DNA of 10,422 nucleotides from Fusobacterium sp. (GTDB lineage Bacteria; Fusobacteriota; Fusobacteriia; Fusobacteriales; Fusobacteriaceae), in contig NZ_JAGIRL010000027.1 of assembly GCF_019012925.1 (NCBI RefSeq), forward strand, positions 1-10,422, in the 5' to 3' direction. Numbering within the stretch: position 1 is the first letter of the stretch; each line of letters begins with the position of its first letter. A model generated the notes under the pieces. That model made no database searches. It saw only the letters and a program-made list of their open reading frames with translations, and had not been told where the DNA came from. This document shows, piece after piece, positions 1 to 7,764 of the stretch. A program made the translations under genes and the position numbers.

Positions 1-219
1 TGCTGTTTCATACTCTATGTGAGCTGTGTTGATAGTTATTCCTCTTTCTCTCTCTTCTGGTGCTACGTCGATGTTTTCAAAGTCAACTCTTTGAGCTAGT
101 CCTAAGTCTGCTAGTACTTTAGAGATAGCTGCTGTTGTAGTAGTTTTTCCGTGGTCAACGTGTCCAATTGTTCCAATGTTAACGTGCGGTTTGCTTCTTT
201 CGAATTTTTCTTTAGCCAT
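1..219 (-). CDS. tuf: Elongation factor Tu, N-terminal part (cut by window edge)
   Basis: EF-Tu is the GTPase that brings aminoacyl-tRNA to the ribosomal A site. Only the first 73 codons are present; the rest lies beyond position 1. The start [20 protein letters not shown] is typical of the family. The P-loop GHVDHGKT sits at residues 19-26, and the switch I region [18 protein letters not shown] at about 55-72 holds the Thr that coordinates magnesium. The ATG at 217-219 follows a strong AGGAGGAGA Shine-Dalgarno (about 225-234). It lies 86 bases downstream of fusA as the fourth gene of a str operon, with a hairpin but no U-tract terminator in the gap, so cotranscription with fusA is likely. 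A tuf-specific promoter was not evident. Identity is essentially certain. Confidence 0.97.
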   Translation of the reverse strand, partial: MAKEKFERSKPHVNIGTIGHVDHGKTTTTAAISKVLADLGLAQRVDFENIDVAPEERERGITINTAHIEYETA

Positions 220-255
220 TTAAATTCTCCTCCTAATTTTTTATTTATTAGTTTT

Positions 256-277
256 GGTTGGTGATTTCTCACCAACC
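256..277 (-). other. GAAA-capped hairpin between fusA and tuf
   Basis: The gap between fusA and tuf holds a perfect 9-bp inverted repeat, GGTTGGTGA / TCACCAACC. In the transcribed (minus) sense the loop is GAAA, a GNRA-type tetraloop known for stability. A-rich sequence flanks it on both sides and no U-tract follows in that sense, so it should not terminate fusA-tuf mRNA. On the plus strand the same stem is followed by TTTTTAATTTTT, which is terminator-like for antisense RNA. It could be an mRNA processing or stabilising element. The structure is seen directly; the role is inference. Confidence 0.6.
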
Positions 278-305
278 TTTTTAATTTTTATTTTAACAAA
301 GATTA

Positions 306-2387
306 TTATTTTCCTCTTTGTTCTTGAATAGCTTTTTGGATAGAAGCTGGTACTTGTGTATACTCAGCAAATTCCATTGCATAGTTTGCTCTTCCTTGAG
401 ATTTAGATCTTAAGTCAGTTGCATATCCAAACATCTCTGATAAAGGTACTTTAGCAGAAATTATTTTAGCTCCGTTTCTATCGATCATTCCACTGATCAT
501 TCCTCTTCTAGAGTTTAAGTCTCCTATGATATCTCCCATGTACTCTTCTGGAGTAGTTACTTCTACTTTGAATACTGGCTCAAGGATTATTGGGTTAGAT
601 TTAGCAGCAGCTTGTTTAACAGCCATTGATCCTGCTACTTTAAACGCCATCTCTGATGAGTCAACTTCGTGGTAAGATCCATCATAAAGAGTTACTTTTA
701 CGTCAACTACAGGATATCCAGCTACAACTCCACTTTCTAGAGCTTCTTTACATCCTTTTTCTACTGCTGGAATATACTCTCTAGGAATAACTCCTCCAGT
801 GATTTTGTTAACAAATTCAAACTCTTTTCCAGGATTTGGTTCAAGGATAATTTTAACGTGTCCGTATTGTCCTCTTCCTCCTGATTGCTTAGCATATTTA
901 ACTTCTTGGTCAGTTGTTCCAAGTATAGTTTCTCTGTAAGCAACTTGAGGTTTTCCAACTGTAGATTCAACTTTGAATTCTCTCTTCATTCTATCTACGA
1001 TAATTTCAAGGTGAAGTTCTCCCATTCCTGAAATTATTGTTTGTCCTGTTTCTTCATCTGTCTTAACTTTGAAAGTAGGGTCTTCCTCAGCTAGTTTTGA
1101 TAAAGCGATTCCCATTTTCTCTTGGTCAGCTTTTGTTTTTGGCTCAACTGCAACAGAGATAACTGGCTCTGGGAATTCCATTTTCTCAAGAACGATTGGT
1201 GCATCTTCAGCACAAAGAGTATCTCCAGTAGTAGTCTCTTTTAATCCTACTGCTGCTGCGATATCTCCACAGTAAACTGCGTCGATCTCTTCTCTTTTGT
1301 TAGCGTGCATTTGAAGAATTCTTCCCATTCTCTCTTTTTTACCTTTTGTAGAGTTTAGAACATATGATCCTTTTTCTACTATTCCAGAGTAAACTCTGAA
1401 GAATGTTAATTTTCCAACAAATGGGTCAGTCATTACTTTGAATGCTAATGCTGCAAATGGAGCCTCATCTGACATCTCTCTATCTATTTCGATAGTAGGA
1501 TCTTTCATATCAGTTCCTTTTACCATTGCAACGTCTGTAGGAGCTGGCATATAATCAACTATAGCGTTTAATAGTGCTTGAACTCCTTTGTTTTTGAACG
1601 CAGTTCCACAAGTTACTGGAACGATTACGTTGTCTATTGTAGCTTTTCTTAAAGCAACTCTGATCTCATCTTCGCTGATCTCTTCTCCACCAAAGAATTT
1701 TTCCATTAACTCATCGCTAGTTTCAACTATTGACTCTAACATGTGTTGTCTTAATTCTTCAGCTTTCTCTGATAATTCAGCTCTGATCTCTTTTATTTCA
1801 TAGTTTTGTCCGTTGTCTGAGTCAACTGGCCATACTACTTCTTGCATTTTTATTAAGTCGATTACTCCTTCGAAGTTATCTTCTGCTCCGATTGGTAATT
1901 GAATAGGTACAGGGTTTGCACCTAATTTTTCTTTAATATCGTTTACACACATGCTGAAGTCAGCACCAATTCTATCCATTTTGTTGAAAAATGCGATTCT
2001 TGGTACTCTATATTTGTCAGCTTGTCTCCAAACAGTTTCTGATTGAGGTTGTACTCCATCAACTGCTGAGAATACTGCAACAGCACCGTCTAGAACTCTT
2101 AGAGATCTTTCAACCTCTACTGTAAAGTCCACGTGTCCTGGTGTGTCTATTATATTTATTCTATGCTCTCTCCAGAAACAAGTTGTAGCAGCTGAAGTAA
2201 TTGTTATACCTCTTTCTTGCTCTTGCTCCATCCAGTCCATTGTAGCTCCACCTTCGTGAACCTCTCCAAGTTTGTGCTCTACTCCTGTATAGAATAGGAT
2301 TCTTTCAGTAGTAGTAGTTTTTCCTGCGTCGATATGAGCCATGATTCCAACGTTTCTAGTCATATCTAATGAAACTTTCCTAGCCAT
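306..2387 (-). CDS. fusA: Elongation factor G
   Basis: EF-G is the ribosomal translocase GTPase, which moves tRNA and mRNA after each peptide bond and helps ribosome recycling with RRF. At 693 residues it is full length. Visible motifs are the P-loop AHIDAGKT (17-24), switch I RGITI (59-63), DTPGH (81-85) with the catalytic His, and NKMD (135-138). The domain II-V region follows, including [10 protein letters not shown] of domain IV. The ATG at 2385-2387 has an AGGAGGAAA ribosome binding site at 2394-2402. It sits 55 bases after rpsG and 86 before tuf, the standard str-operon order, which argues for the canonical EF-G rather than an EF-G2 or tetracycline-protection paralogue. No anomaly was seen. 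Confidence 0.98.
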   Translation of the reverse strand: MARKVSLDMTRNVGIMAHIDAGKTTTTERILFYTGVEHKLGEVHEGGATMDWMEQEQERGITITSAATTCFWREHRINIIDTPGHVDFTVEVERSLRVLDGAVAVFSAVDGVQPQSETVWRQADKYRVPRIAFFNKMDRIGADFSMCVNDIKEKLGANPVPIQLPIGAEDNFEGVIDLIKMQEVVWPVDSDNGQNYEIKEIRAELSEKAEELRQHMLESIVETSDELMEKFFGGEEISEDEIRVALRKATIDNVIVPVTCGTAFKNKGVQALLNAIVDYMPAPTDVAMVKGTDMKDPTIEIDREMSDEAPFAALAFKVMTDPFVGKLTFFRVYSGIVEKGSYVLNSTKGKKERMGRILQMHANKREEIDAVYCGDIAAAVGLKETTTGDTLCAEDAPIVLEKMEFPEPVISVAVEPKTKADQEKMGIALSKLAEEDPTFKVKTDEETGQTIISGMGELHLEIIVDRMKREFKVESTVGKPQVAYRETILGTTDQEVKYAKQSGGRGQYGHVKIILEPNPGKEFEFVNKITGGVIPREYIPAVEKGCKEALESGVVAGYPVVDVKVTLYDGSYHEVDSSEMAFKVAGSMAVKQAAAKSNPIILEPVFKVEVTTPEEYMGDIIGDLNSRRGMISGMIDRNGAKIISAKVPLSEMFGYATDLRSKSQGRANYAMEFAEYTQVPASIQKAIQEQRGK

Positions 2388-2442
2388 TAAAAATTTCCTC
2401 CTCGAATTTTTTAAAACGAAATAATTGTCCTATACAGAATAA

Positions 2443-2931
<489 letters not shown>

Positions 2932-2937
2932 CTATAA

Positions 2938-3306
2938 TTACGCTTTTTTAGCTCCATATTTAGATCTTGATTGTTTTCTCTTAGCAACTCCAGCTGTATC
3001 TAAAGCTCCTCTTATAACTTTATATCTAACCCCTGGTAAGTCTTTTGTTCTTCCTCCTCTTACAAGTACGATTGAGTGCTCTTGTAAGTTGTGTCCCTCT
3101 CCAGGAATGTAACAAGTAACTTCGATTCCATTAGTTAATTTTACTCTGGCAACCTTTCTTAAAGCTGAGTTAGGCTTCTTAGGTGTAGTAGTATAAACTC
3201 TTACACAAACTCCTCTTCTTTGTGGGTTTCCTTGTAATGCTGGTGATTTTTTCTTTTCAGATAGAGTATCTCTACCATTTTTTACTAATTGACTTAAAGT
3301 AGGCAT
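2938..3306 (-). CDS. rpsL: 30S ribosomal protein S12
   Basis: S12 lines the decoding centre of the 30S subunit and affects accuracy. The 122-residue protein matches the usual length. The core [22 protein letters not shown] and [27 protein letters not shown] are present. Lys43 and Lys88 (counting Met), where substitutions give streptomycin resistance, are both unaltered. Asp89, which is methylthiolated in several bacteria, is also present. The ATG at 3304-3306 has a GGAAGGAGGG ribosome binding site at 3311-3320. It is the first gene of the str operon, about 48 bases downstream of the predicted start from the near promoter. Confidence 0.98.
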   Translation of the reverse strand: MPTLSQLVKNGRDTLSEKKKSPALQGNPQRRGVCVRVYTTTPKKPNSALRKVARVKLTNGIEVTCYIPGEGHNLQEHSIVLVRGGRTKDLPGVRYKVIRGALDTAGVAKRKQSRSKYGAKKA

Positions 3307-3360
3307 TTTACCCTCCTTCCTAATTTTTTTATTTTATTTTAATATTATTATAACTTGAAT

Positions 3361-3389
3361 ATTATAATCATTTATTTTCAAAAAGTCAA
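3361..3389 (-). promoter_or_regulatory. Main str operon promoter (near, P1)
   Basis: On the minus strand a -35 TTGACT (3384-3389) and a perfect -10 TATAAT (3361-3366) are separated by exactly 17 bases. This is a near-ideal sigma70-type promoter. Transcription would begin near 3353-3355 and give a leader of about 48 nucleotides before rpsL. High strength fits a ribosomal protein operon. Confidence 0.85.
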
Positions 3390-3422
3390 TAAAAATATAG
3401 CTACATTTTATAAATCCTTCTC

Positions 3423-3451
3423 ATTATACCATATATTTTAAAAAATATAAA
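3423..3451 (-). promoter_or_regulatory. Second, upstream str operon promoter (P2), extended -10
   Basis: A second promoter-like element lies 62 bases further upstream on the minus strand. It has a -10 TATAAT (3423-3428) preceded by TG one base away, forming an extended -10, and a weak -35 TTTATA (3446-3451) at 17-base spacing. It would add roughly 60 nucleotides to the leader. The sequence match is good, but in such AT-rich DNA chance TATAAT boxes are common; the extended TG raises confidence. Confidence 0.55.
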
Positions 3452-3469
3452 GTTTTTTTTATCTTTTCT

Positions 3470-3543
3470 AAAAAGAAAAGGGAAAAAATTACTCTAATGA
3501 ACTTTGTATAAATACTGGTGATTGAAAGTAAGATTTTCCCTTT
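3470..3543 (-). terminator. Rho-independent terminator after gpmI
   Basis: In the minus sense AAAGGGAAAA (3534-3543) pairs perfectly with TTTTCCCTTT (3477-3486). The stem continues, after a 2x2 mismatch, with TTACT pairing to AGTAA. It is followed by TCTTTTTA. The apical loop is large, about 33 bases, and may hold a further GTA/TAC mini-stem. It starts about 30 bases past the gpmI stop and just before the str promoters, which is where a terminator is needed. Confidence 0.65.
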
Positions 3544-3572
3544 ATCTGATTTTTTAATTTAACAGTTTTTTA

Positions 3573-5090
3573 CTATTTTACTAATAAAGATTTTCCATTC
3601 ATCTCTTCTGGTTTAGCTAGTCCAAGTATCTCTAACATAGTTGGAGCTATATCACATAGTTTTCCATCTTCTAATTTACAGTTTTTATATTTATCAGAAA
3701 CTAGAATAAATGGTACATTGTTTGTTGTGTGAGCTGTAAATGGAATGTGTGTTTCTGGATCTTCCATTAACTCTACGTTTCCATGGTCAGCTGTAATTAA
3801 TAGTGTTCCTCCAAGCTCTAAAACTTTTTTAGATACTTTTCCTACACATCTATCTATTTTCTTTACAGCGGCAACAGCAGCATCAAATACTCCTGTATGT
3901 CCTACCATATCTGGGTTAGCATAGTTAACTACTATTACATCATACTCTCCAGAATCTAGAGCTTCCATAAGTCCCTCTGTTACTCCACAAGCTGACATCT
4001 CAGGTTGTAAATCATAAGTTGCTACCTTTGGAGAAGCCACTAATTTTCTATCCTCACCTGCAAATTGCTCCTCTTTTCCACCGTTGAAGAAGAAAGTTAC
4101 GTGAGCATATTTTTCAGTTTCAGCAGTTCTTAATTGTTTTAATCCAGCCTTTGATAAGATTTCACCAAAAGTATTAGTTATCTCCTTTTCTCCATATATT
4201 ACTGGAGCATCTATTGTAGCATCATATTGACGCATACAGTAGTATTTTATATCCATATACTCTCTCTCAAATCCAGTAAAATCTTTATCATTCAATGCTC
4301 TTGTTATCTCTCTAGCTCTGTCTGGTCTAAAGTTGAAGTTTATAAACACATCTCCTTTTTTAACTAATCCTTGAGAATCTACTACTGTTGGAACAACAAA
4401 CTCATCAGTTTTTCCTTCAGCATATGATGCCTCTATAGCTTGTACAGCAGATTCAGCTTTATTTCCCTCTCCTAAAACTATTGCATCATAAGCAAGTTTT
4501 ACTCTATCCCAGTTTTTATCTCTATCCATAGCATAATATCTTCCTGAAAGAGTAGCTATTTTACCCTCTCCAATCTCTGACATTTTTGCTTCTAACTCTT
4601 TTATAAATCCTTCTGCAGATTTTGGAGCAGTATCTCTTCCATCTAAAAATGCATGTACATATGCTTTTACTCCATATTTTTTAGCCATAGCTAAAAGTCC
4701 ATATAGATGCTCTATGTGAGAGTGTACTCCACCATTTGATAACAATCCACCAAAATGAACTGTTTTACCATTTTTTACTGCATATTCAAAAGCCTCTTTT
4801 AAAACAGGGTTATTATATATTGTTCCCTCTCTTATATCTTTTGAAATCTCTACTAATGGTTGATATATTACTCTTCCTGATCCTATGTTTAAGTGTCCAA
4901 CTTCTGAGTTACCCATCTGTCCTTCAGGTAGTCCTACTGCCTCTCCAGAAGCTTGTAATTCTGAATGAGGATACTCTTTCATTAAATTATAGAAATTCTC
5001 AGGGTTAGCAGCAACTATAGCATTTTTTTGCTCTGGGTGCTTATTTATTCCCCAACCATCTAGTATCATTAACATTACTGGTTTTTTCAT
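3573..5090 (-). CDS. gpmI: 2,3-bisphosphoglycerate-independent phosphoglycerate mutase
   Basis: This cytosolic enzyme interconverts 3- and 2-phosphoglycerate in lower glycolysis through a phosphoserine intermediate, using two metal ions (usually manganese). The 505-residue length matches the alkaline-phosphatase-like iPGM family. Visible active-site residues are Asp11 in MLMILDGWG, the phosphorylated Ser62 in MGNSEVGH, the RPDRAR substrate loop near residue 260, Asp394/His398 in NPDMVGHTG, Asp435/His436 in ADHGN and His454 in AHTTN. These parallel the metal ligands of the Geobacillus enzyme. The ATG at 5088-5090 has AGGAGGAGT at 5099-5107. It lies 25 bases after tpiA and is surely cotranscribed. 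It is unrelated to the cofactor-dependent GpmA type. Confidence 0.98.
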   Translation of the reverse strand: MKKPVMLMILDGWGINKHPEQKNAIVAANPENFYNLMKEYPHSELQASGEAVGLPEGQMGNSEVGHLNIGSGRVIYQPLVEISKDIREGTIYNNPVLKEAFEYAVKNGKTVHFGGLLSNGGVHSHIEHLYGLLAMAKKYGVKAYVHAFLDGRDTAPKSAEGFIKELEAKMSEIGEGKIATLSGRYYAMDRDKNWDRVKLAYDAIVLGEGNKAESAVQAIEASYAEGKTDEFVVPTVVDSQGLVKKGDVFINFNFRPDRAREITRALNDKDFTGFEREYMDIKYYCMRQYDATIDAPVIYGEKEITNTFGEILSKAGLKQLRTAETEKYAHVTFFFNGGKEEQFAGEDRKLVASPKVATYDLQPEMSACGVTEGLMEALDSGEYDVIVVNYANPDMVGHTGVFDAAVAAVKKIDRCVGKVSKKVLELGGTLLITADHGNVELMEDPETHIPFTAHTTNNVPFILVSDKYKNCKLEDGKLCDIAPTMLEILGLAKPEEMNGKSLLVK

Positions 5091-5115
5091 TATTTTTTAC
5101 TCCTCCTACTTCCTA

Positions 5116-5868
5116 CTATTTAGCAGCTAAAACTATCTTAGCAAATGAAGCTGCCTCTAAAGAAGCTCCTCCTATTAATCCACCATCGATATCAGCTTGA
5201 GCTAATAATTCTACTGCATTTTCAGGTTTCATTGATCCACCATATTGAATTACCATCTCATCTGCAACTGCACCAAACATAGATCTTAATACTTCTCTTA
5301 TCTCTTTATGAGTCTCTTGTGCCATCTCTGGAGTAGCAGTTTTTCCTGTTCCTATTGCCCAAACTGGCTCATAAGCTACGATTATATTTTTAGCTTCTTC
5401 AGCAGTTATATCTTTTAATCCCTCTCTGATTTGAGTTTCATTTACTTGTGCTGTTCTTCCAGCTTCTCTATCTTCTAATTTCTCTCCTATACATAGGATA
5501 GGTGTCATTCCTGCAGCAAGTACAGCTTTTACCTTTTCATTTATAAATTCATTTGATTCACAGAAGTACTCTCTTCTCTCTGAGTGTCCTAATATTACAT
5601 ATTTTACACCTATTGCTTTTAACATTAAAGGTGAAACCTCTCCAGTATAAGCTCCTGATGATTTAGGATATACGTTTTCTGCTGCTATCTCAACATTACT
5701 TCCTTCAACAGCTTTTACAGCATCTGATAGAGCTGTAAATGGAGCTCCAATTACTACTTTTACTCCCTCTACATCTTTTACTAATCCTTTTAATTCAGTA
5801 AGCATCTCTACTGCTTCTGCATTTGTTTTATTCATTTTCCAGTTTCCAGCGATTACATTTGTTCTCAT
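5116..5868 (-). CDS. tpiA: Triosephosphate isomerase
   Basis: TIM interconverts dihydroxyacetone phosphate and glyceraldehyde-3-phosphate. The protein is 250 residues, normal for a single (beta/alpha)8 barrel. Catalytic residues are visible: Lys11 in GNWKMN, His95 in ILGHSERR and Glu167 in AYEPVWAIGTGKTA, whose loop 6 WAIGTGK closes over substrate. The phosphate-gripping GGSMKPEN and GGLIGGASL follow near the C-terminus. Loop 3 reads AENVYPKSSGAYTGE; many homologues have Gln where Glu64 stands. The ATG at 5866-5868 has a GGAGGT ribosome binding site at 5875-5880. It leads a two-gene unit with gpmI, under its own promoter. Confidence 0.98.
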   Translation of the reverse strand: MRTNVIAGNWKMNKTNAEAVEMLTELKGLVKDVEGVKVVIGAPFTALSDAVKAVEGSNVEIAAENVYPKSSGAYTGEVSPLMLKAIGVKYVILGHSERREYFCESNEFINEKVKAVLAAGMTPILCIGEKLEDREAGRTAQVNETQIREGLKDITAEEAKNIIVAYEPVWAIGTGKTATPEMAQETHKEIREVLRSMFGAVADEMVIQYGGSMKPENAVELLAQADIDGGLIGGASLEAASFAKIVLAAK

Positions 5869-5905
5869 GATTTTACCTCCATGTGCAATTTATTATATTA
5901 TTCTC

Positions 5906-5934
5906 ATTCTAAATATTATCATAGTAATTGTCAA
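5906..5934 (-). promoter_or_regulatory. tpiA-gpmI promoter
   Basis: On the minus strand a perfect -35 TTGACA (5929-5934) and -10 TAGAAT (5906-5911, five of six matches) are 17 bases apart. The leader to the tpiA ATG would be about 30 nucleotides. The -35 starts 33 bases past the stop of the preceding acidic-protein gene, and I see no terminator in between. Confidence 0.8.
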
Positions 5935-5967
5935 TTTTCAAATATTACATTGATCACTTACTAACTC

Positions 5968-6576
5968 TTAATTGGGCAATCTTTTACGATTTTGCTCATC
6001 TATAATATCCATATAGTAATTTTCGGCATTTTCATAAAAATCCTTTAACAGATCTCCGATAGAAAATTCCAACATCTCAACAAAAGTTTCATAGTCTTGA
6101 GCATCATAAGCTTTCTCAGCTTCCTGCATCTCCTGTTCAAAATCATTTATATAATCATCAAAATCACTGTACACAAAGTCCAAATCTCCACTTGACTTCA
6201 TAAGTAACAGTAAATTATAGAACCATCTTAAAAATATTCCTCTCTCAATTATCTCTATCTCACTGATCTCTATTGCTACTTTTTTATCAGAATCATCTTC
6301 GTCAAATACTTCAAAAAATAGATCTATCTGCTCTTTAGCTCTCATTATTGAGTCTAGTAGCATCTCTCCCTCTGTCTTTGTTATTACCTCTACCAATTTT
6401 AAATCCTTTAGATTTATAATTGTATTATCTCTTAATTTTTCTCCATTCACATAGAATTTATATGGAACCTTATTGTCTAATGTTAACTGTTTATTTATCT
6501 CACTTACCATTCTACCAAAACTTTTAAACCGTTTCTGTTTTAGCTCCATTTTTTTATTGTCTACATATAACTCCAT
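5968..6576 (-). CDS. Uncharacterised acidic protein, last gene of the rluD-like operon
   Basis: I do not recognise this 202-residue family. Residues 1-68 read like alternating short strands and one helix (MELYVDNKKMEL, SFGRMVSEINKQL, YKFYVNGEKL, LVEVITK), a pattern that could be a small beta-grasp-like fold. The rest appears helical and strongly acidic, with VFDEDDSDKK near 90-99 and many Asp/Glu/Tyr after about 130. A hydrophobic patch FLRWFYNLLLLM near 114-125 is too short and too flanked by charge for a confident membrane span. There is no signal peptide and no cysteine. The ATG at 6574-6576 has AAGGAGT at 6581-6587. The gap from comF is 22 bases, so it is probably cotranscribed. Codon use looks like its neighbours, which argues for a resident gene. 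It is very probably a real protein, of unknown function. Confidence 0.85.
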   Translation of the reverse strand: MELYVDNKKMELKQKRFKSFGRMVSEINKQLTLDNKVPYKFYVNGEKLRDNTIINLKDLKLVEVITKTEGEMLLDSIMRAKEQIDLFFEVFDEDDSDKKVAIEISEIEIIERGIFLRWFYNLLLLMKSSGDLDFVYSDFDDYINDFEQEMQEAEKAYDAQDYETFVEMLEFSIGDLLKDFYENAENYYMDIIDEQNRKRLPN

Positions 6577-6598
6577 TTTTACTCCTTACTTCTCTACT

Positions 6599-7240
6599 CT
6601 ATGGTTTAAAAATTTTTGAAACTGCAAAAGAAAAAATATATATCTGTTTTGGAGTACTCTTCTTAGTTAACTCTTTTATCATCTCTTTAATTGTACTTCC
6701 AGTAGTTACAATATCATCTACTATCAGTATAGTTTTTCCATTCAAATCTAATCCCTTATTTTGAAATGCTTTATATATATTTTCTTTTCTCTTTTCTTCA
6801 TTTAAAAACTTATACATATGTTCAGTATTTTTCTCTCTATACACCTTTTCATATGAGATCTCACACTCTTCTAATAACTCTTCAACCTGATTAAAGCCTC
6901 TCTCCCTCTCTCTTGCCTTACTTATTGGTACTGGTAAGACAATATCTACATTTTTTTCACCTATAAGAGAGTTCAGTGGTTTTTTCATTAAAAGTGCTAT
7001 CTCTTTTCCCAAACTTTTTCTATTTTTTAACTTAAAATCAGCTATTAATCTCTTTATGCTCTCATCATAATAATAAAGGTAGTAATAGTTTTCTATGTTC
7101 TTTAGACTACCCTTTCTCTTTAAATCTCTATAACACTCAAAACAGATGTAGTGAGAATCACTATTTGATCTTAAACAAATTGGACATCTCTGAGAAAAAA
7201 TCAACTCTTTAATACTCTGGACAAACTTTTTTCTTATCAT
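6599..7240 (-). CDS. comF: ComF family protein (zinc finger plus phosphoribosyltransferase)
   Basis: ComF proteins join an N-terminal zinc finger to a type I phosphoribosyltransferase fold. In naturally competent bacteria they act in DNA uptake with the ComFA helicase, though many carriers have no shown competence. Here the finger is Cys19-X2-Cys22 ... Cys33-X2-Cys36. The PRTase part has LPVPISKARERERGFNQ (102-118), typical of the family, and the PRPP-binding ILIVDDIVTTGSTI (171-184) with Asp175/Asp176. At 213 residues it is full length. The ATG at 7238-7240 follows GGAG at 7245-7248 and lies inside the end of the zinc-ribbon gene (32-base overlap). No comFA is next to it. The family call is firm; a role in transformation is not shown. 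Confidence 0.92.
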   Translation of the reverse strand: MIRKKFVQSIKELIFSQRCPICLRSNSDSHYICFECYRDLKRKGSLKNIENYYYLYYYDESIKRLIADFKLKNRKSLGKEIALLMKKPLNSLIGEKNVDIVLPVPISKARERERGFNQVEELLEECEISYEKVYREKNTEHMYKFLNEEKRKENIYKAFQNKGLDLNGKTILIVDDIVTTGSTIKEMIKELTKKSTPKQIYIFSFAVSKIFKP

Positions 7241-7418
7241 CTTTCTCCAAATTTACTATCTTAGCTGAATATATCTCTGTATATCCACAATCAAGGCAAG
7301 TTTTTAGATAGTAAGTTCCTATCTCCAATTTTAATCCTGGGTTTTTCTCTGGGATAACAGTAGTTTTTACTTGGTATCTCTCACTACCACACTTCATACA
7401 TCTAAAATCCAATTTCAT
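7209..7418 (-). CDS. Small zinc-ribbon protein (COG3478/DUF2082-like)
   Basis: This small cytosolic protein of 69 residues has two CxxC knuckles, Cys7/Cys10 and Cys41/Cys44, spaced as in a zinc ribbon. The second is followed by GYTEIY, and the text between resembles the predicted nucleic-acid-binding zinc ribbons of COG3478 (B. subtilis YpzJ type); this is recalled family knowledge, not a search. A third cysteine lies near the C-terminus. Function is unknown. I chose the ATG at 7416-7418; a GTG directly before it (7419-7421) would add one residue. Neither has a well-spaced Shine-Dalgarno. The start lies within the last codons of yraN and the end overlaps comF by 32 bases, suggesting translational coupling on both sides. 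Confidence 0.85.
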   Translation of the reverse strand: MKLDFRCMKCGSERYQVKTTVIPEKNPGLKLEIGTYYLKTCLDCGYTEIYSAKIVNLEKDDKKKVCPEY

Positions 7419-7764
7419 CACCCCACGCTATATCCTTTGTCCAAGTTATTTTTTTCTTCAAAAAACTTATACAATCAAATCTAACTCTACTGGAACACTC
7501 TCTATTCAATGTTAAATAAATTTTAGCTGCTCTATAAATTCTTCTAATTTTTCTTAAATCTACCGCTTCTATACCATAGCCAAACTTCAGATTACTTCTA
7601 TACTTTACTTCAACAAATACAATAGTCCCATCTTTTTCAGCTATTATATCTATCTCTCCACCCTTGACCCTATAATTTTTTTCCAAGATCTGATATCCAT
7701 GTGAAAGTAAAATATTCTCTGCTTTTTTTTCATAGATATCCCCAATCTCTTTAGTTGTTTTCAT
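7402..7764 (-). CDS. yraN: YraN (UPF0102) family endonuclease-like protein
   Basis: YraN proteins have a restriction-endonuclease-like core related to Holliday-junction resolvases and RecB-type nucleases; biochemical roles are poorly established. From the ATG at 7762-7764 the protein is 120 residues, typical length. It shows Glu16 in the first helix, GGEIDIIAEKDG with Asp39, and FVEVKYRS with Glu52 and Lys54, the E...D...ExK nuclease signature. A TTG at 7771-7773 would add three residues, but the ATG has a GGA a few bases before it and fits the family start better. It overlaps rnhB by 14 bases and the zinc-ribbon gene by 17. The rnhB-yraN neighbourhood is common in bacteria, supporting the call. 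Confidence 0.93.
   Translation of the reverse strand: MKTTKEIGDIYEKKAENILLSHGYQILEKNYRVKGGEIDIIAEKDGTIVFVEVKYRSNLKFGYGIEAVDLRKIRRIYRAAKIYLTLNRECSSRVRFDCISFLKKKITWTKDIAWGDEIGF

Noticed and set aside
761..970. A 69-codon open frame on the minus strand inside fusA
   Set aside because: It lies wholly within the well-supported EF-G gene in another frame, and its low-complexity Leu/Asn/Glu composition is that of shifted codons.
1069..1803. Plus-strand open frames (1069-1275 and 1588-1803) opposite fusA
   Set aside because: They are antisense to conserved EF-G codons, Ser/Phe/Ile-rich, without recognisable domains or ribosome binding sites.
2938..3306. Streptomycin-resistance changes in rpsL
   Set aside because: Lys43 and Lys88 are both wild type.
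4736..5008. Plus-strand open frame opposite gpmI
   Set aside because: It is the antisense of the conserved iPGM N-terminal region; the Leu-rich product mirrors AT-rich codons.
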